From: Colwellia piezophila ATCC BAA-637
Lineage (GTDB): Bacteria; Pseudomonadota; Gammaproteobacteria; Enterobacterales; Alteromonadaceae
Reading direction: 5' to 3'
Length of the DNA stretch: 64,000 bases
Assembly: GCF_000378625.1 (NCBI RefSeq)
Contig: NZ_KB905174.1
Span: 1-64,000 of the forward strand
Position 1 is the stretch's first letter; each line of letters opens with the position of its first letter. The translations under genes were made by a program, and so were the position numbers. This document shows, in pieces, positions 37,125-48,013 of this stretch. The notes under the pieces were generated by a model. The model saw only the letters and a program-made list of their open reading frames with translations, ran no database searches and was not told the DNA's origin.

Positions 37125-38063
37125 ATGACCACAGATACAGCAGGTAAATTAGATAAAGAAGCCAAAATACTAGCCCAGTTAGCAACAATGGTTTCTGAAG
37201 GCCGCAATCCTGATACTTTAGATATTGATGTATTAGATACCCAAAGTGTACTTACTAAGATAAATAACGAAGACAAGAAAGTTGCCCATGCCGTTGAAGC
37301 CGTAATTCCAGAAATCTGCAAAGTCGTTGATGCTATCGTTTTAGCGTTTAAAAATGGTGGCAGACTTATTTATATGGGTGCTGGTACCAGTGGCCGTCTT
37401 GGCATTTTAGATGCCGTTGAATGTCCGCCCACATTTTCAGTTTCTGACAAAATGGTTGTTGGTCTTATTGCTGGTGGTGAAAATGCCATTTATAAAGCCG
37501 TAGAAGGTGCTGAAGACAATGAAGGTTTTGGCGTTTCTGACCTTAAAGAAGCTAATTTAACAGCCGATGATGTAGTGATTGGCATCGCGGCTGGTGGCCG
37601 AACTCCTTATGTTATTGGAGGTCTTAATTACGCCAATGAACTTGGCTGTACCACCGCGAGTGTAACCTGTAATCCGGGGGCAATTATTTCACAAATCGCT
37701 GATATTGCCATTTGTGCTGTGGTCGGCCCTGAGGCACTAACAGGCTCAACCCGAATGAAGTCAGGTACGGCACAAAAGTTAATTTTAAACATGCTATCTA
37801 CTGCCAGTATGATCCACTCCGGTAAAATTTATCAAAATCTCATGGTTGATGTAAGTGCTAGTAATGAAAAACTCTATGCCCGCGCCAGCAAAATTGTTAT
37901 GCAGGCAACAAACTGCCAGCACCACGTTGCCAAAAGATCACTAGAGCAAGCCAACTATCATGCCAAGCTAGCGATTTTAATGATATTAACAGGTAAAGAT
38001 GCACAAACTGCTCAGCAGCTATTGGATAACAACAGTGGATTTTTACGTCAAGCTATTGCTTAA
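37125..38063 (+). CDS. murQ: N-acetylmuramic acid 6-phosphate etherase
   Basis: MurQ cleaves the lactyl ether of MurNAc-6-phosphate to GlcNAc-6-phosphate and D-lactate. The 312 residues (E. coli 298) contain the SIS fold with [22 protein letters not shown] (84-104), [17 protein letters not shown] and the signature [26 protein letters not shown]. This gene defines the locus: it only makes sense where MurNAc is available. It lies 32 bp after the kinase and 24 bp before namZ. Confidence 0.97.
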   Translation: MTTDTAGKLDKEAKILAQLATMVSEGRNPDTLDIDVLDTQSVLTKINNEDKKVAHAVEAVIPEICKVVDAIVLAFKNGGRLIYMGAGTSGRLGILDAVECPPTFSVSDKMVVGLIAGGENAIYKAVEGAEDNEGFGVSDLKEANLTADDVVIGIAAGGRTPYVIGGLNYANELGCTTASVTCNPGAIISQIADIAICAVVGPEALTGSTRMKSGTAQKLILNMLSTASMIHSGKIYQNLMVDVSASNEKLYARASKIVMQATNCQHHVAKRSLEQANYHAKLAILMILTGKDAQTAQQLLDNNSGFLRQAIA

Positions 38064-38087
38064 AATTGACCATACAGGGAAATTAAC

Positions 38088-39293
38088 ATGATTTTTTTCA
38101 AAATTATTTTTGTGTCTGTAGTGCTGTTATTAAGTGCGTGTGTGCAAACTAACCAGCCTAGTGGACAAGTGAGTAATAGCATAAGTTCTAGCTTAGACTC
38201 AACTCTAGTTATGGGCGCACAACAATCGGATTTATATCTACAGCAATTACAAGGCAAACGCCTTGGCCTTGTAATTAATCAAACCTCTATGGTCAATGAC
38301 CAACATTTAGTCGACTTTTTATTAGCGCAGGGTCTTAAAGTTAATAAAATTTTTGCACCTGAACATGGTTTTAGAGGCGATCATGATGCTGGCGCTAAGG
38401 TCGATTCCAGTGTTGATGGCAAAACAGGCATTTCAATTATCTCAATCTATGGTAAAAATAAAAAACCATCGGCAGAGGTACTTAATGATGTCGATGTATT
38501 GATTTTTGATATTCAAGATGTCGGCTTACGTTATTACACTTATATCAGCTCGATGCATTATATGATGGAAGCCGCCGCTGAGTATGATAAAGAATTTATT
38601 ATTTTTGACCGCCCTAATCCCAATGGTTTTACCGTAGACGGGCCGGTACTTGATCTCAAGTTTCAGTCTTTTGTTGGTATGCATCAAATTCCCCTTATGC
38701 ACGGTATGACCGTAGGTGAATTGGCCAAAATGATCAATGGCGAAGGCTGGTTAAAAAATTCGGTAAAAGTGAATTTAACCGTTATTCCCGTAGACAACTA
38801 TGATCGCCATATGAATTATTCTTTACCGGTAAAACCTAGCCCGAACCTGCCAAATGATGTATCAATTGCTTTATATGCTTCTTTGACCTTTTTTGAAGGT
38901 ACGCCAGTGAGCATAGGCAGAGGCACTGACTTTCCTTTTCAAGTTATTGGCTTTGATAAATTTGGCTTAGGTGATTTTAGCTTTACGCCAAGAGCTATTA
39001 AGGGGGCTTCGATGAACCCTAAGCTAAAAGACAAGTTAGCTAAAGGCGTTGATTTAAGACAATCGTCAATGCGTGGCGTTAATCTAGATCACTTGGTTAA
39101 CTGGCATCAATTATTTGTTGAACACGATGAGGAGTTTTTTACCCTAGCCCCATTTTTCGACAAACTTGCCGGTACCGACAAATTGCGTAAACAAATTATT
39201 TCAGGGTTAAGCAGTGTTGAGATTCGCAGCAGCTGGCAAAGCGAGTTAAATGCTTTTTTACAACAGCGTCAACAATACCTGCTTTATCCGTAA
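38088..39293 (+). CDS. namZ: NamZ-like exo-beta-N-acetylmuramidase (DUF1343) lipoprotein
   Basis: NamZ (YbbC in Bacillus, GH171) removes non-reducing-end MurNAc from peptidoglycan strands. The 401 residues start with a lipobox (LLLSACVQ), followed by the DUF1343 domain: GLVINQTSMV, FAPEHGFRGDHDAGAKVD, DVLIFDIQDVGLRYYTYISSMHY, FIIFDRPNPNGF, LPVKPSPNLPN and EGTPVSIGRGTDFPFQ. In Bacillus the gene is grouped with nagZ, amiE and murQRP, as here with nagZ, murR-like and murQ. Being a lipoprotein it acts in the envelope, so MurNAc is released before the inner membrane. Confidence 0.9.
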   Translation: MIFFKIIFVSVVLLLSACVQTNQPSGQVSNSISSSLDSTLVMGAQQSDLYLQQLQGKRLGLVINQTSMVNDQHLVDFLLAQGLKVNKIFAPEHGFRGDHDAGAKVDSSVDGKTGISIISIYGKNKKPSAEVLNDVDVLIFDIQDVGLRYYTYISSMHYMMEAAAEYDKEFIIFDRPNPNGFTVDGPVLDLKFQSFVGMHQIPLMHGMTVGELAKMINGEGWLKNSVKVNLTVIPVDNYDRHMNYSLPVKPSPNLPNDVSIALYASLTFFEGTPVSIGRGTDFPFQVIGFDKFGLGDFSFTPRAIKGASMNPKLKDKLAKGVDLRQSSMRGVNLDHLVNWHQLFVEHDEEFFTLAPFFDKLAGTDKLRKQIISGLSSVEIRSSWQSELNAFLQQRQQYLLYP

Positions 39294-39465
39294 CCTTTTC
39301 AAGTTCATCTACCCCTTACAGATTGAACTTACCGACAAGGACGTCAATTTTATTCCAATGCAGATTTGTATAGATGATAAGCTCATGCTGTTATTTATCG
39401 GAAATATTTTCACAAAAATGCTAGCTACCGAGCCTGTAAATTATAAAGTTACCAGTGAGTAAACC

Positions 39466-42327
39466 ATGCCTGCCAATTTATTTGCCGATTTTTTTAATAA
39501 GTTAAGTCTTTTTTTAAGTCCAGATGAAATTATCACGTCTTATACTAAACGTTATGCCTTTGGTACTGATGCCAGTTTTTATCGCTTAGTGCCCAAACTG
39601 ATCTTACAGCTAAAGAATAAAGAGCAATTAAAAGAAGTTTTACAACTAGCAAGTACTCATCAGGTGCCTGTCACCTTTAGGGCTGCGGGTACTAGTTTAT
39701 CCGGGCAAGCGATTACCGACTCAGTATTAATCACTTTATCTAATGACTGGCAGGCCTTTGAAATACATGATCTTGGTAAGAAAATCACCCTACAACCCGG
39801 CATCATAGGCGCTAAAGCTAACCAGCTATTAAAACCCTATCAGAAAAAAATAGGCCCAGATCCAGCCTCTATCGACAGCTGTAAAATTGGCGGAATTGCT
39901 GCCAATAATGCCTCGGGTATGTGTTGTGGCGTTAAGCAAAACAGTTATCATACTCTGTCTGACATGACTATTATCTTTGCTGATGGGAGCGAATTAAATA
40001 CTGCCGACAAGCTTAGTTGCGCTGCTTTTTTAAAGCACAAAACAATCATGGTTGAGCAAATTAATAAGCTGTTAAAGCAAGTGAAACAAGACCCTGAATT
40101 ATCTGAACTTATTGAACATAAATACCGCCTAAAAAACACCTGTGGTTATGGACTCAATGCCTTAATAGATTTTGAACACCCCATTGACGTGATCAAACAT
40201 TTAATCATCGGCTCAGAGGGCACCTTAGGTTTTATCGCCGATATAACTTATCACACGGTGGATGACCACCCCTATAAATTTACCGGATTTTATGTTTTTG
40301 AAGAGCTAAGTACCGCCTGTAACTTAGTGACTAAGTTGGCAAATCTTGATGTAACTGCGGTTGAATTACTTGATTATCGCGCACTAAAAAGTGTTGCTGA
40401 TCATCCGTTAATGCATGCATGCATTCCTAACTTAACTGAAAATTCAGCAGCCTTATTAATTGAACTACAAGCGGCAGATCAAACACAGTTAGCTAAAATA
40501 AAACAAGCCGTTGAACAACAACTACACCCTATAGAACAACTTATAAATTATCAGGTAGTGTTCACTGACAAAGCCGAGATCAGCAGCCAACTTTGGCAGA
40601 TCAGAAAAGGTACTTTCCCAGCGGTAGGCGCCGTACGTGAAACCGGCACCACAGTGATCATAGAAGATGTCGCCTTTCCTATTGAAAAATTAGCGGAAGG
40701 TGTCAATGAACTACAGCGTTTATTTGTTAAATATGATTACATTGAAGCGATTATATTTGGTCACGCTTTGGATGGTAATTTACATTTTGTTTTTACCCAG
40801 TCCTTTAATGAACAGCGTGAAATAGACCGCTACAGTGCCTTTATGGAAGAGGTTGCCCAACTGGTTGCCGTGCGCTTTAAGGGCTCATTAAAAGCTGAAC
40901 ATGGCACTGGCCGTAATATGGCCCCCTATGTAAAACTTGAATGGGGCGATAAAGCTTATGCCTTAATGCAAGACATCAAAAAGATCTTTGACCCGAATAA
41001 TATTTTAAATCCTGGTGTGATATTAAATGATAACCCGCATGTACATCTGGAAAATTTAAAGACCTTACCCGCTGCCAATACCATTATAGATAAGTGCATT
41101 GAATGTGGCTTTTGTGAGACTGTTTGCCCCTCTAATGGTTATACGCTAACGCCCAGACAGCGTATTACTGTTTGGCGTAGAATTACCGAATTAGCGTTGG
41201 CAATTAACAACAGTGAACAAGACGTTCCGGCACATGAAGCCGAATACCAACTGCTATTGCAAGATTATCAACATATGGGGATAGATAGCTGTGCCGCCAC
41301 CGGATTATGTGGTTTAAAATGTCCGGTAGGCATCAATACCGGTGAATTTATCAAAGCACTTAGAGCGGAAAAACTTGATACACAGCCTATCGCCAAAAAG
41401 ATAGCGCAAATAACTGCCAATAATATTGGAACAGTTTTAACTGCTGCCAAGCTGGGTATGTCTGCAATTTCTGCCGTTAATGGGATATTCTCAGCGCCGG
41501 TGGTTGAATCTGGCTTTAAAATGTTAAACAAAATATCAGCTAAGCGCATTCCATTATATTATCCGGCCTGGCCTAAAGGCGCTAAAGCGTTACTCAAAAC
41601 CCAGCAAAAATTTTCAATTCTTGATAACACTAAAAAGGTAATTTATCTGCCCAGTTGTGGTGGCAGGGTCTTTGCCCAAGATACAAACGCCAAAGATCAA
41701 CGTGATTTAAACCAGGTTATTTTAGCTATTTTGGCAAAAGCTGGCTTTGAAGCAATTATTCCTACCGGCGCCAGCCAACTATGCTGTGGTATGCCTTGGT
41801 CAAGTAAAGGCGATCAACAAACCGCAGACCAAAAATCCAAGCAGCTTATTGAGCATATATTGCCCTTCACAGAGCAAGGCAGCATTCCGGTAATTATGGA
41901 TGCTAGCCCCTGTGCTTTAACGTTAAATCAATTTGATAACCAACAAGTTATTTATGAGTCAGTTGAATTTATCGCCCAATTTGCGCTTGATAAATTAACA
42001 ATTACTGCACAAGCAGAGCCAATCACAGTGCATATTACCTGTAGCAGCAAAAGACAAAAAACTGAAAATAGCTTATTAACCATTGCTCATGCTTGTAGTG
42101 AAGAGGTGATAGTGCCTAGTGATATTCATTGTTGTGGTTTTGCTGGCGACAAAGGTTTTGTCTTACCTGAGCTTAACGAAAATGCGCTTAAATCATTAAA
42201 ACAACAGGTCAGTGGCGAGTGTAGTGAAGGTTTTTCAACGAGTAGAACTTGTGAAATAGGCTTGAGCAAAGCCACTGATATCCCCTATCAATCTATCGTT
42301 TATTTATTAGATCGTGTTAGTCATTAA
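39466..42327 (+). CDS. dld: FAD/Fe-S D-lactate dehydrogenase (Dld-II type fusion)
   Basis: The 953-residue protein fuses a GlcD-like FAD-linked oxidase to a GlpC-like Fe-S and CCG-domain part. Seen in order: FAD-binding TFRAAGTSLSGQAITD (about 71-86), the FAD-oxidase C domain with FGHALDGNLHF, 4Fe-4S motifs CIECGFCETVCPS (544-556) and CAATGLCGLKCPVG, then two CCG motifs near 773 and 889. This is the build of Shewanella Dld-II, which passes electrons from D-lactate to the quinone pool. Here it follows murQ/namZ; MurQ makes D-lactate, so the substrate is strongly suggested. Glycolate is a possible alternative. Confidence 0.88.
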   Translation: MPANLFADFFNKLSLFLSPDEIITSYTKRYAFGTDASFYRLVPKLILQLKNKEQLKEVLQLASTHQVPVTFRAAGTSLSGQAITDSVLITLSNDWQAFEIHDLGKKITLQPGIIGAKANQLLKPYQKKIGPDPASIDSCKIGGIAANNASGMCCGVKQNSYHTLSDMTIIFADGSELNTADKLSCAAFLKHKTIMVEQINKLLKQVKQDPELSELIEHKYRLKNTCGYGLNALIDFEHPIDVIKHLIIGSEGTLGFIADITYHTVDDHPYKFTGFYVFEELSTACNLVTKLANLDVTAVELLDYRALKSVADHPLMHACIPNLTENSAALLIELQAADQTQLAKIKQAVEQQLHPIEQLINYQVVFTDKAEISSQLWQIRKGTFPAVGAVRETGTTVIIEDVAFPIEKLAEGVNELQRLFVKYDYIEAIIFGHALDGNLHFVFTQSFNEQREIDRYSAFMEEVAQLVAVRFKGSLKAEHGTGRNMAPYVKLEWGDKAYALMQDIKKIFDPNNILNPGVILNDNPHVHLENLKTLPAANTIIDKCIECGFCETVCPSNGYTLTPRQRITVWRRITELALAINNSEQDVPAHEAEYQLLLQDYQHMGIDSCAATGLCGLKCPVGINTGEFIKALRAEKLDTQPIAKKIAQITANNIGTVLTAAKLGMSAISAVNGIFSAPVVESGFKMLNKISAKRIPLYYPAWPKGAKALLKTQQKFSILDNTKKVIYLPSCGGRVFAQDTNAKDQRDLNQVILAILAKAGFEAIIPTGASQLCCGMPWSSKGDQQTADQKSKQLIEHILPFTEQGSIPVIMDASPCALTLNQFDNQQVIYESVEFIAQFALDKLTITAQAEPITVHITCSSKRQKTENSLLTIAHACSEEVIVPSDIHCCGFAGDKGFVLPELNENALKSLKQQVSGECSEGFSTSRTCEIGLSKATDIPYQSIVYLLDRVSH

Positions 42328-42350
42328 CATTAAGTTCAAATAGACAGCTC

Positions 42351-42376
42351 GCGCTGTGATGTGAAAATCACAGCGC
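42351..42376. terminator. Hairpin between convergent dld and anmK
   Basis: A perfect 10-bp stem GCGCTGTGAT / ATCACAGCGC with a 6-nt loop, no clear T-run. Position between converging genes suggests a shared terminator. Confidence 0.5.
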
Positions 42377-42418
42377 TACAAAATATTCAGATAGTATTTA
42401 TTAAGAAGTTATTGCTAG

Positions 42419-43567
42419 TTATTGAGAAGTTAAGACTCGGGTTACTGAGCCACAGATTTCGCTCCGTGTCGCCCCTGTTACTTGTGGGTCATTACCCGGT
42501 AAGCCATTCATACAACGATATGCTAACCAAGCAAATGCCATCGCCTCTATAAAATCACCACTAATACCCACTTCATCGGTACTGCAAACTTGCCACTGCG
42601 GCAGTGCTTGTTGTAAGGCCTGCATAATGCCCCCATTTTTAGCACCGCCACCACAAACCAATAATTGCCCCGGTGCAAAATGCTCGATAGCATCGACAAT
42701 AGGCTTACAGGTCAACTGCACTAGTGTCGCCATAATATCGGCATCGCCAATCGGTTGTGTAAATTCACTCAGTTTTTGTTGCAGCCAATCTAGATTAAAA
42801 AGCTCTCGACCACTACTTTTTGGTGGGGGTAAAGTAAAATATTTTTCACTTAATAAACATGATAATAGCGCTTCATTACATTGGCCACTCGCAGCAAAGG
42901 CCCCGTTTTCATCATATCGACAGCCCTGTATTTTAGCTATCCACAAATCTAATAAGACATTACCAGGGCCTGTATCAAAGCCGCTTAAAGGCTTGGGGTT
43001 AACAATTGAAATATTTGCTATACCACCAATATTTAAAAATACTTGCGCGCGATCATCTTTAAGTGTTAGTAAATCCTGATGGAAAATCGGTACTAATGGA
43101 GCTCCCTGTCCTGCTAACGCAATATCCATCGATCTAAAATCGGTCACCGTTGTTATACCTGTGTTGGCGGTAATAACACTGGCATTAACCAATTGCATTG
43201 AAAATGGGTATTGACCGGTAGGTTGATGAAAGACTGTTTGACCATGACAACCTACCGCAATGATATGCTTTGCATTTAATTGATTTTTTATAATAAATAA
43301 ATTAACCGCATCAGCATAAGCTAAACTCAACTGAGTGGTTAGTTCACCTAATGCTTGTAAAGAGGTCATTTGTGTTTGGCATAAGGACAAAATTTTAGTG
43401 CGAAGATCTTGTTCGAACTCAAACTCTTCGCCAAGTAGAAACTCTGTTTTACATTTATCGGCTTCCGAGTTTATATTTATTAGCGCAACGTCTATACCAT
43501 CAACACTCGTTCCTGACATTATGCCTAGGTATAGTTGCTGTTCAGGTGATTTTTGTGTGTGTGTCAT
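42419..43567 (-). CDS. anmK: Anhydro-N-acetylmuramic acid kinase
   Basis: AnmK opens and phosphorylates 1,6-anhydroMurNAc to MurNAc-6-phosphate, feeding MurQ. The 382 residues (E. coli 369) start YLGIMSGTSVDGIDVALI, followed by VGCHGQTVFHQP, GGIANIS, SGFDTGPGNVLLD and LLVCGGGAKNGGIM. It faces dld on the opposite strand, so it may be regulated separately. Presence of both AnmK and a MurNAc kinase means that both lytic-transglycosylase and muramidase products can be used. Confidence 0.96.
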   Translation of the reverse strand: MTHTQKSPEQQLYLGIMSGTSVDGIDVALININSEADKCKTEFLLGEEFEFEQDLRTKILSLCQTQMTSLQALGELTTQLSLAYADAVNLFIIKNQLNAKHIIAVGCHGQTVFHQPTGQYPFSMQLVNASVITANTGITTVTDFRSMDIALAGQGAPLVPIFHQDLLTLKDDRAQVFLNIGGIANISIVNPKPLSGFDTGPGNVLLDLWIAKIQGCRYDENGAFAASGQCNEALLSCLLSEKYFTLPPPKSSGRELFNLDWLQQKLSEFTQPIGDADIMATLVQLTCKPIVDAIEHFAPGQLLVCGGGAKNGGIMQALQQALPQWQVCSTDEVGISGDFIEAMAFAWLAYRCMNGLPGNDPQVTGATRSEICGSVTRVLTSQ

Positions 43568-45239
43568 CTAAAGCTATCCCATTTCACTTAATACTTTAAG
43601 AATAAAATATTTAAACAAAAAAGTCACTAGGGAATAATTAATTAATTTTTATAAGTTATTATTACCGTGGTTTTAAAAACTGTACCGCTATAGTTTTAGC
43701 GCAGATTTTAGACGTTAAATAAGTGGATCTGATATTGAACTGAAATTATTTAGCGCTGAAGTTGAGTCAAGGCACTTAGTAGAGAGTGATAAAAGATAAT
43801 TAGGAGAGGATACGGACTATTAAGGGATAAACTAGTGCAGTGTGATTACTAACACTATTCCAGTTTTGATTATAACGATTGGATTTGAAAGGATTTTAGA
43901 ATACCGCTTGAACTATTATAAATAGATCAATCGGTTACTGAATTAGTTGAGTTGACCACATAATTAAGCTCAAACAACTACTTCAACCAATTGATTTTAC
44001 AATTAATTGTAAGTTTAGGTTTATTCGTTCTTATAGATGATGATCTGCAATTTAGAACACACTTTTGTCGAGTATGCTAAGTCGTTGATAACTCACAACC
44101 AGCTTTCAACCTATATATGTGTCTAACCCCAATAGAAAGTGAATAATCGCAGAGTAGTAGCTATTAACTTGAAAGAGAATGAGCTACATTTAGTTAACTT
44201 TAAGCTCTATTAACATCAAGTGTCATGCTCGCTTTCGTCCCCTGAGCGGCTCAAAACCTGCAGAATGTTGGCCACTACACACTGAGCTAAATTGATTTAT
44301 AAACGTTCTTTAAGTAATCCTCAATTTCTCGTGCTGTTACTCTCTGAGGAGTTAAAATTTGCTTAAGGTAGTACTCTAGTAAGTTAGATTTATTCCGCTT
44401 AATCCATTTTATATTCAAAGAAAACACATAGTCAACAGGGTTCCCTTTATTGACTTTTTAAGGTGCTTTTTTATGAAAATAAGACCTGAAAAATTAAAAA
44501 CCGGTCGTTAGTTTAACTTTTTTCAGTGTTGTTGTTTTGAAATTTTCCTCTTCAAAATAATTAAGCAACTGCGGTGGTATATCCTGTAACAAGATATTTG
44601 AAGAACGTGTACTTGCCATAATTTTCCCTAATGTGTTCCCCAAGGAACATATTCCCAGATTAATACAATCTACAATACTTATCCTATTTAATCGAATGAT
44701 ATAGTTCTGCAATTTAGCGATGAGAACGTTACTAACAAACACTATCTAAGCTACTGATAATAAGAAGACTTTATCTAAATGTGGTAGCTATTCAATAACC
44801 ATTCATAATCAAGTTACTCACAGTAAAGGCCTATGATGCATTGAATATGGAAACGGTTATTTCATGTTTTAAAGATCAAACTGAAACATAAAAGTTGGTC
44901 ATGCATAGTTGACTTATCACATTGGGAGTTGGGGCCGCCAGAAATGCTAAATGAAATGGAAAAATTAAATATAAGGTTAGAAAAAAACAATCAAAAATTT
45001 GAAGCGGTAATTGTAAAAAATTCTGTTCAAGAACATTTTTTTTAAAGTTCACATATGACATTGAGTAATCTTCAACCTAACTTATTTGTGCGAATTTTAC
45101 CCGAATTTTAGCCCATAAAGTGAATTATATATTTACAACTAATTACTGATGTGTAATAGTTTATTCCATTATTGTAAGTCAATGTAAATTGGTGTCAGTG
45201 ATAAAATATATATCTATAAATAAAACGGTTGGGGATACA
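43568..45239. other. 1.67-kb spacer with decayed coding scraps
   Basis: No intact gene is convincing. Three scraps look like former coding sequence: minus 44287-44457 (start-less, 56 codons, with LTPQRVTAREIEDYLKNVYK near the end), minus 44494-44742 (82 codons, MASTRSSNILLQDIPPQLL then a Lys-rich end), and plus 44944-45045 (ending NNQKFEAVIVKN..). I do not recognise any family. The last ~150 bp should hold the promoter of the receptor gene. Confidence 0.4.
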
Positions 45240-47930
45240 ATGAGAAGAATAAAACTAGCTAAAACCTCTTTAGCTGTCAAAGCAGCACTTTTAATAGGGG
45301 GAAGTTACATTTCAACGAGCTTTGCAGCTGAAGTAATATCAGATCAAACACCATCAAGTACAAAAACGGCTCAAAAAACTAATAAAGAAAAACAAAAAGA
45401 GATAGAAATAATAGAAGTATCCGGATTTGCGTCCAGTTTGAAAAAAAACCTGAACACTAAACGTTTTGCTGATGTTGTTTTAGACTCTATTTCTGCCGAA
45501 GATATTGGTAAGTTTCCGGACCAAAACGTAGCAGACTCCCTTGCCCGTATCTCGGGCGTTTCCATTGAAAGTAATTTTGGTGAAGGGGAAAGTGTGAGTA
45601 TCCGAGGTACGGCTCCAGGTCTCAACCGTACGCTATTAAATGGTCAAAATGTTGCTACATCTGACTGGAATGCGCTGTCACTGGGAAAACGTGAATTTAA
45701 CTTCACCTTAATCCCCTCTGTTATGGTTAAGCAGTTGGAAGTATTAAAAACCCCTACAGCTGACATAGATGAGGGCAGTTTAGGTGGTACGATTATGATG
45801 CGTACGCGTAAGCCTCTGGAAATGGATAACGGCAGTGGCGCTATTTCTTACCAGCAACAATACTCTGATAAATCTGAAAAGTGGGATCCGCAGTTCTCGG
45901 CATTATTTTCACTTAAAAATGAAGATGAAACACTGGGCGCCTTGGTTACCTACGCCCGTCAGGATAATTCATTGCGCCGTGATGGTATTCAAACCCATGG
46001 CTGGACACAGAGCGACCTGGGTGGCCGTAGCGATGTCTGGCATCCAAAAATTATAAGTTCAAATATTTTCGAACAAAAGCGTGAACGTGAAAGTATCATG
46101 CTGACTCTTGAATGGATTCCCGTTGCTGAGCTGGATGTCACCTTCAATGCGCTAAATTCCCGCATGGATGCCGATAACGTGAGTCAGGCCTATTATTTAA
46201 TGGTAGATCAAAGCCTCAATTTAGGTGCCGTGCCCACAAATATTGTTTTTGATGATGTTAATGGTGATACCGCGCTTGGCATGGTGATCCCAGATGTTGA
46301 AAATGGCAGTCCTTCGGATGACTCGGAAGTCCAGTTAGATACCCGTAACCGTAAGGCTTTTTTTGAAACACAACATTATGATCTAGATCTTCAGTATGAA
46401 GGTGATAATTATACCTTGCATGCACAGGCGGGCTATACCGAGGCCAAAGGTGGTAACCGTTTTGAAGTGGCCACGGCATTCTTTGCCGATACCGCCATCG
46501 CTTATGACAATACTCAGGGTGTTCCACAGGGCAGCCTGCTTGATATGGACATCAATGATACGGATGCATATAGCCTGCGCCTGTTAAGCGTGTATGACCG
46601 TCCGCAACATGATGATGAATTATATGGCCAGTTAGATTTTGAATACGAGTTTGAGACTAATTTTATTACGTCGGTTAAAACCGGTGTTAAATACAGGGAT
46701 CATGTCAAGTCACAACGTGCAAACCTGTACCAATCTAAAAGAATCACCGAAGGATATGATGAGTCTTATTATGATGAGTTGGTGCTAGGCAATGAAACCA
46801 GTTTATCTGATTATTCTGCCGGTCCTTCACCGGAAAATTTTTTAGAAGATAATGCGGCACCTGGGTCTATAACAAATTTCCCAACATTAGATTTTGACGC
46901 TTTTGAACAAGAGATACGCCCTAATCTACACAGATTTTCAATTGCACCTTTATTGAATGCTGAGTTTGACATTAAAGAAGTCATCACTGCGGCTTATGTA
47001 CGCGCAAACTTTGAATATGACGATTTACGCGGTAATATCGGTGTTCGTTACGTTGAAACCGATCTGGACAGTAGCTCCTGGTTATATTCGGGTCCATATT
47101 TAAACCCTGCACATAAAGAGTGGGTAACCACAAGCCGCACCTATACCGATGTATTGCCCAGCCTTAATCTGGCTTACGGTATAAGTGATAATGTTCTCAT
47201 GCGCTTTGCTGCCGCTAAGGTTATGGCTCGACCGGGTTATGGTAACTTATCCGGCTATCGTGGTTTAAACGATATCATGATGACAGGCAGCGGTGGTAAC
47301 CCAGATCTTGACCCATACCGCGCCACTCAGTATGACTTATCTTGGGAATGGTACATAAATGATACCGGTGGTTTCTCGACGGCTATTTTCTATAAAGATA
47401 TAGAATCATATTTAACATCCGAAGCCGTGATTGAATCCCATTACCACAAAGAATCATCAAGTATGCGTGATTACACCATAGATGTGAAATCTAATGGTAC
47501 CGGTGGACAAAATGTTGGTTTTGAATTGAATTATCAACAAGATATCTATAAAGGTTTTGGTTTAATTACTAACTATACCTTCTCAAAATCAACCACTCAA
47601 AGCGGCGATAAAATACCGGGTAACTCGGAAGACACCCTCAACTTTACCGCTTATTATGAAAAAGGTCCTTTAAGCACTCGCATATCGTATAACTACCGCT
47701 CAGAATATTTCTTGTATCAAAGCGCCGGTAATGACGTCTGGGTTGATGCCACGGAACGCTGGGATATGAGCTTTAGTTATAAAATTTTCGAAAAAACTTC
47801 ACTTATTTTACAAGGTGTCAACTTAACGGATGAACATAGTAGCCGTTACGCTGATGAGATGAAATACCGTCATTTAGCGACCTTTGAAAATGGCCGCAAG
47901 TTCAGAATTGGTGTACATCACAAGTTTTAA
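45240..47930 (+). CDS. TonB-dependent receptor (large, carbohydrate type)
   Basis: The 896 residues from ATG 45240 (GGGGAT precedes it; an earlier ATG-less leader is unlikely) have a signal peptide ending SFAAE, a Ton-box-like EIIEVSGF, a plug domain (LNTKRFADVVLDSISAEDIGKFPDQNVADSLARISGVSIE, SIRGTAPGLNRTLLNGQ, GSLGGTIMMRTRKPLE) and a long barrel ending FRIGVHHKF. Receptors of this group import glycans or their fragments through the outer membrane. Placement before two lysozyme-like genes suggests muropeptide or glycan-strand fragments as cargo; that is inference. Confidence 0.9.
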   Translation: MRRIKLAKTSLAVKAALLIGGSYISTSFAAEVISDQTPSSTKTAQKTNKEKQKEIEIIEVSGFASSLKKNLNTKRFADVVLDSISAEDIGKFPDQNVADSLARISGVSIESNFGEGESVSIRGTAPGLNRTLLNGQNVATSDWNALSLGKREFNFTLIPSVMVKQLEVLKTPTADIDEGSLGGTIMMRTRKPLEMDNGSGAISYQQQYSDKSEKWDPQFSALFSLKNEDETLGALVTYARQDNSLRRDGIQTHGWTQSDLGGRSDVWHPKIISSNIFEQKRERESIMLTLEWIPVAELDVTFNALNSRMDADNVSQAYYLMVDQSLNLGAVPTNIVFDDVNGDTALGMVIPDVENGSPSDDSEVQLDTRNRKAFFETQHYDLDLQYEGDNYTLHAQAGYTEAKGGNRFEVATAFFADTAIAYDNTQGVPQGSLLDMDINDTDAYSLRLLSVYDRPQHDDELYGQLDFEYEFETNFITSVKTGVKYRDHVKSQRANLYQSKRITEGYDESYYDELVLGNETSLSDYSAGPSPENFLEDNAAPGSITNFPTLDFDAFEQEIRPNLHRFSIAPLLNAEFDIKEVITAAYVRANFEYDDLRGNIGVRYVETDLDSSSWLYSGPYLNPAHKEWVTTSRTYTDVLPSLNLAYGISDNVLMRFAAAKVMARPGYGNLSGYRGLNDIMMTGSGGNPDLDPYRATQYDLSWEWYINDTGGFSTAIFYKDIESYLTSEAVIESHYHKESSSMRDYTIDVKSNGTGGQNVGFELNYQQDIYKGFGLITNYTFSKSTTQSGDKIPGNSEDTLNFTAYYEKGPLSTRISYNYRSEYFLYQSAGNDVWVDATERWDMSFSYKIFEKTSLILQGVNLTDEHSSRYADEMKYRHLATFENGRKFRIGVHHKF

Positions 47931-48013
47931 CCCATAACCTTTTTAAATGACTTCCTTAAGGGATAGTTAACTGAGCATTGACCATAGGTCCAGCTCACGT
48001 GGAGAATATAAAA

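Noticed and set aside
39250..39462. 70-codon frame between namZ and dld
   Set aside because: It overlaps the namZ end in another frame and lacks a ribosome site; the spacer is more likely untranslated leader for dld.
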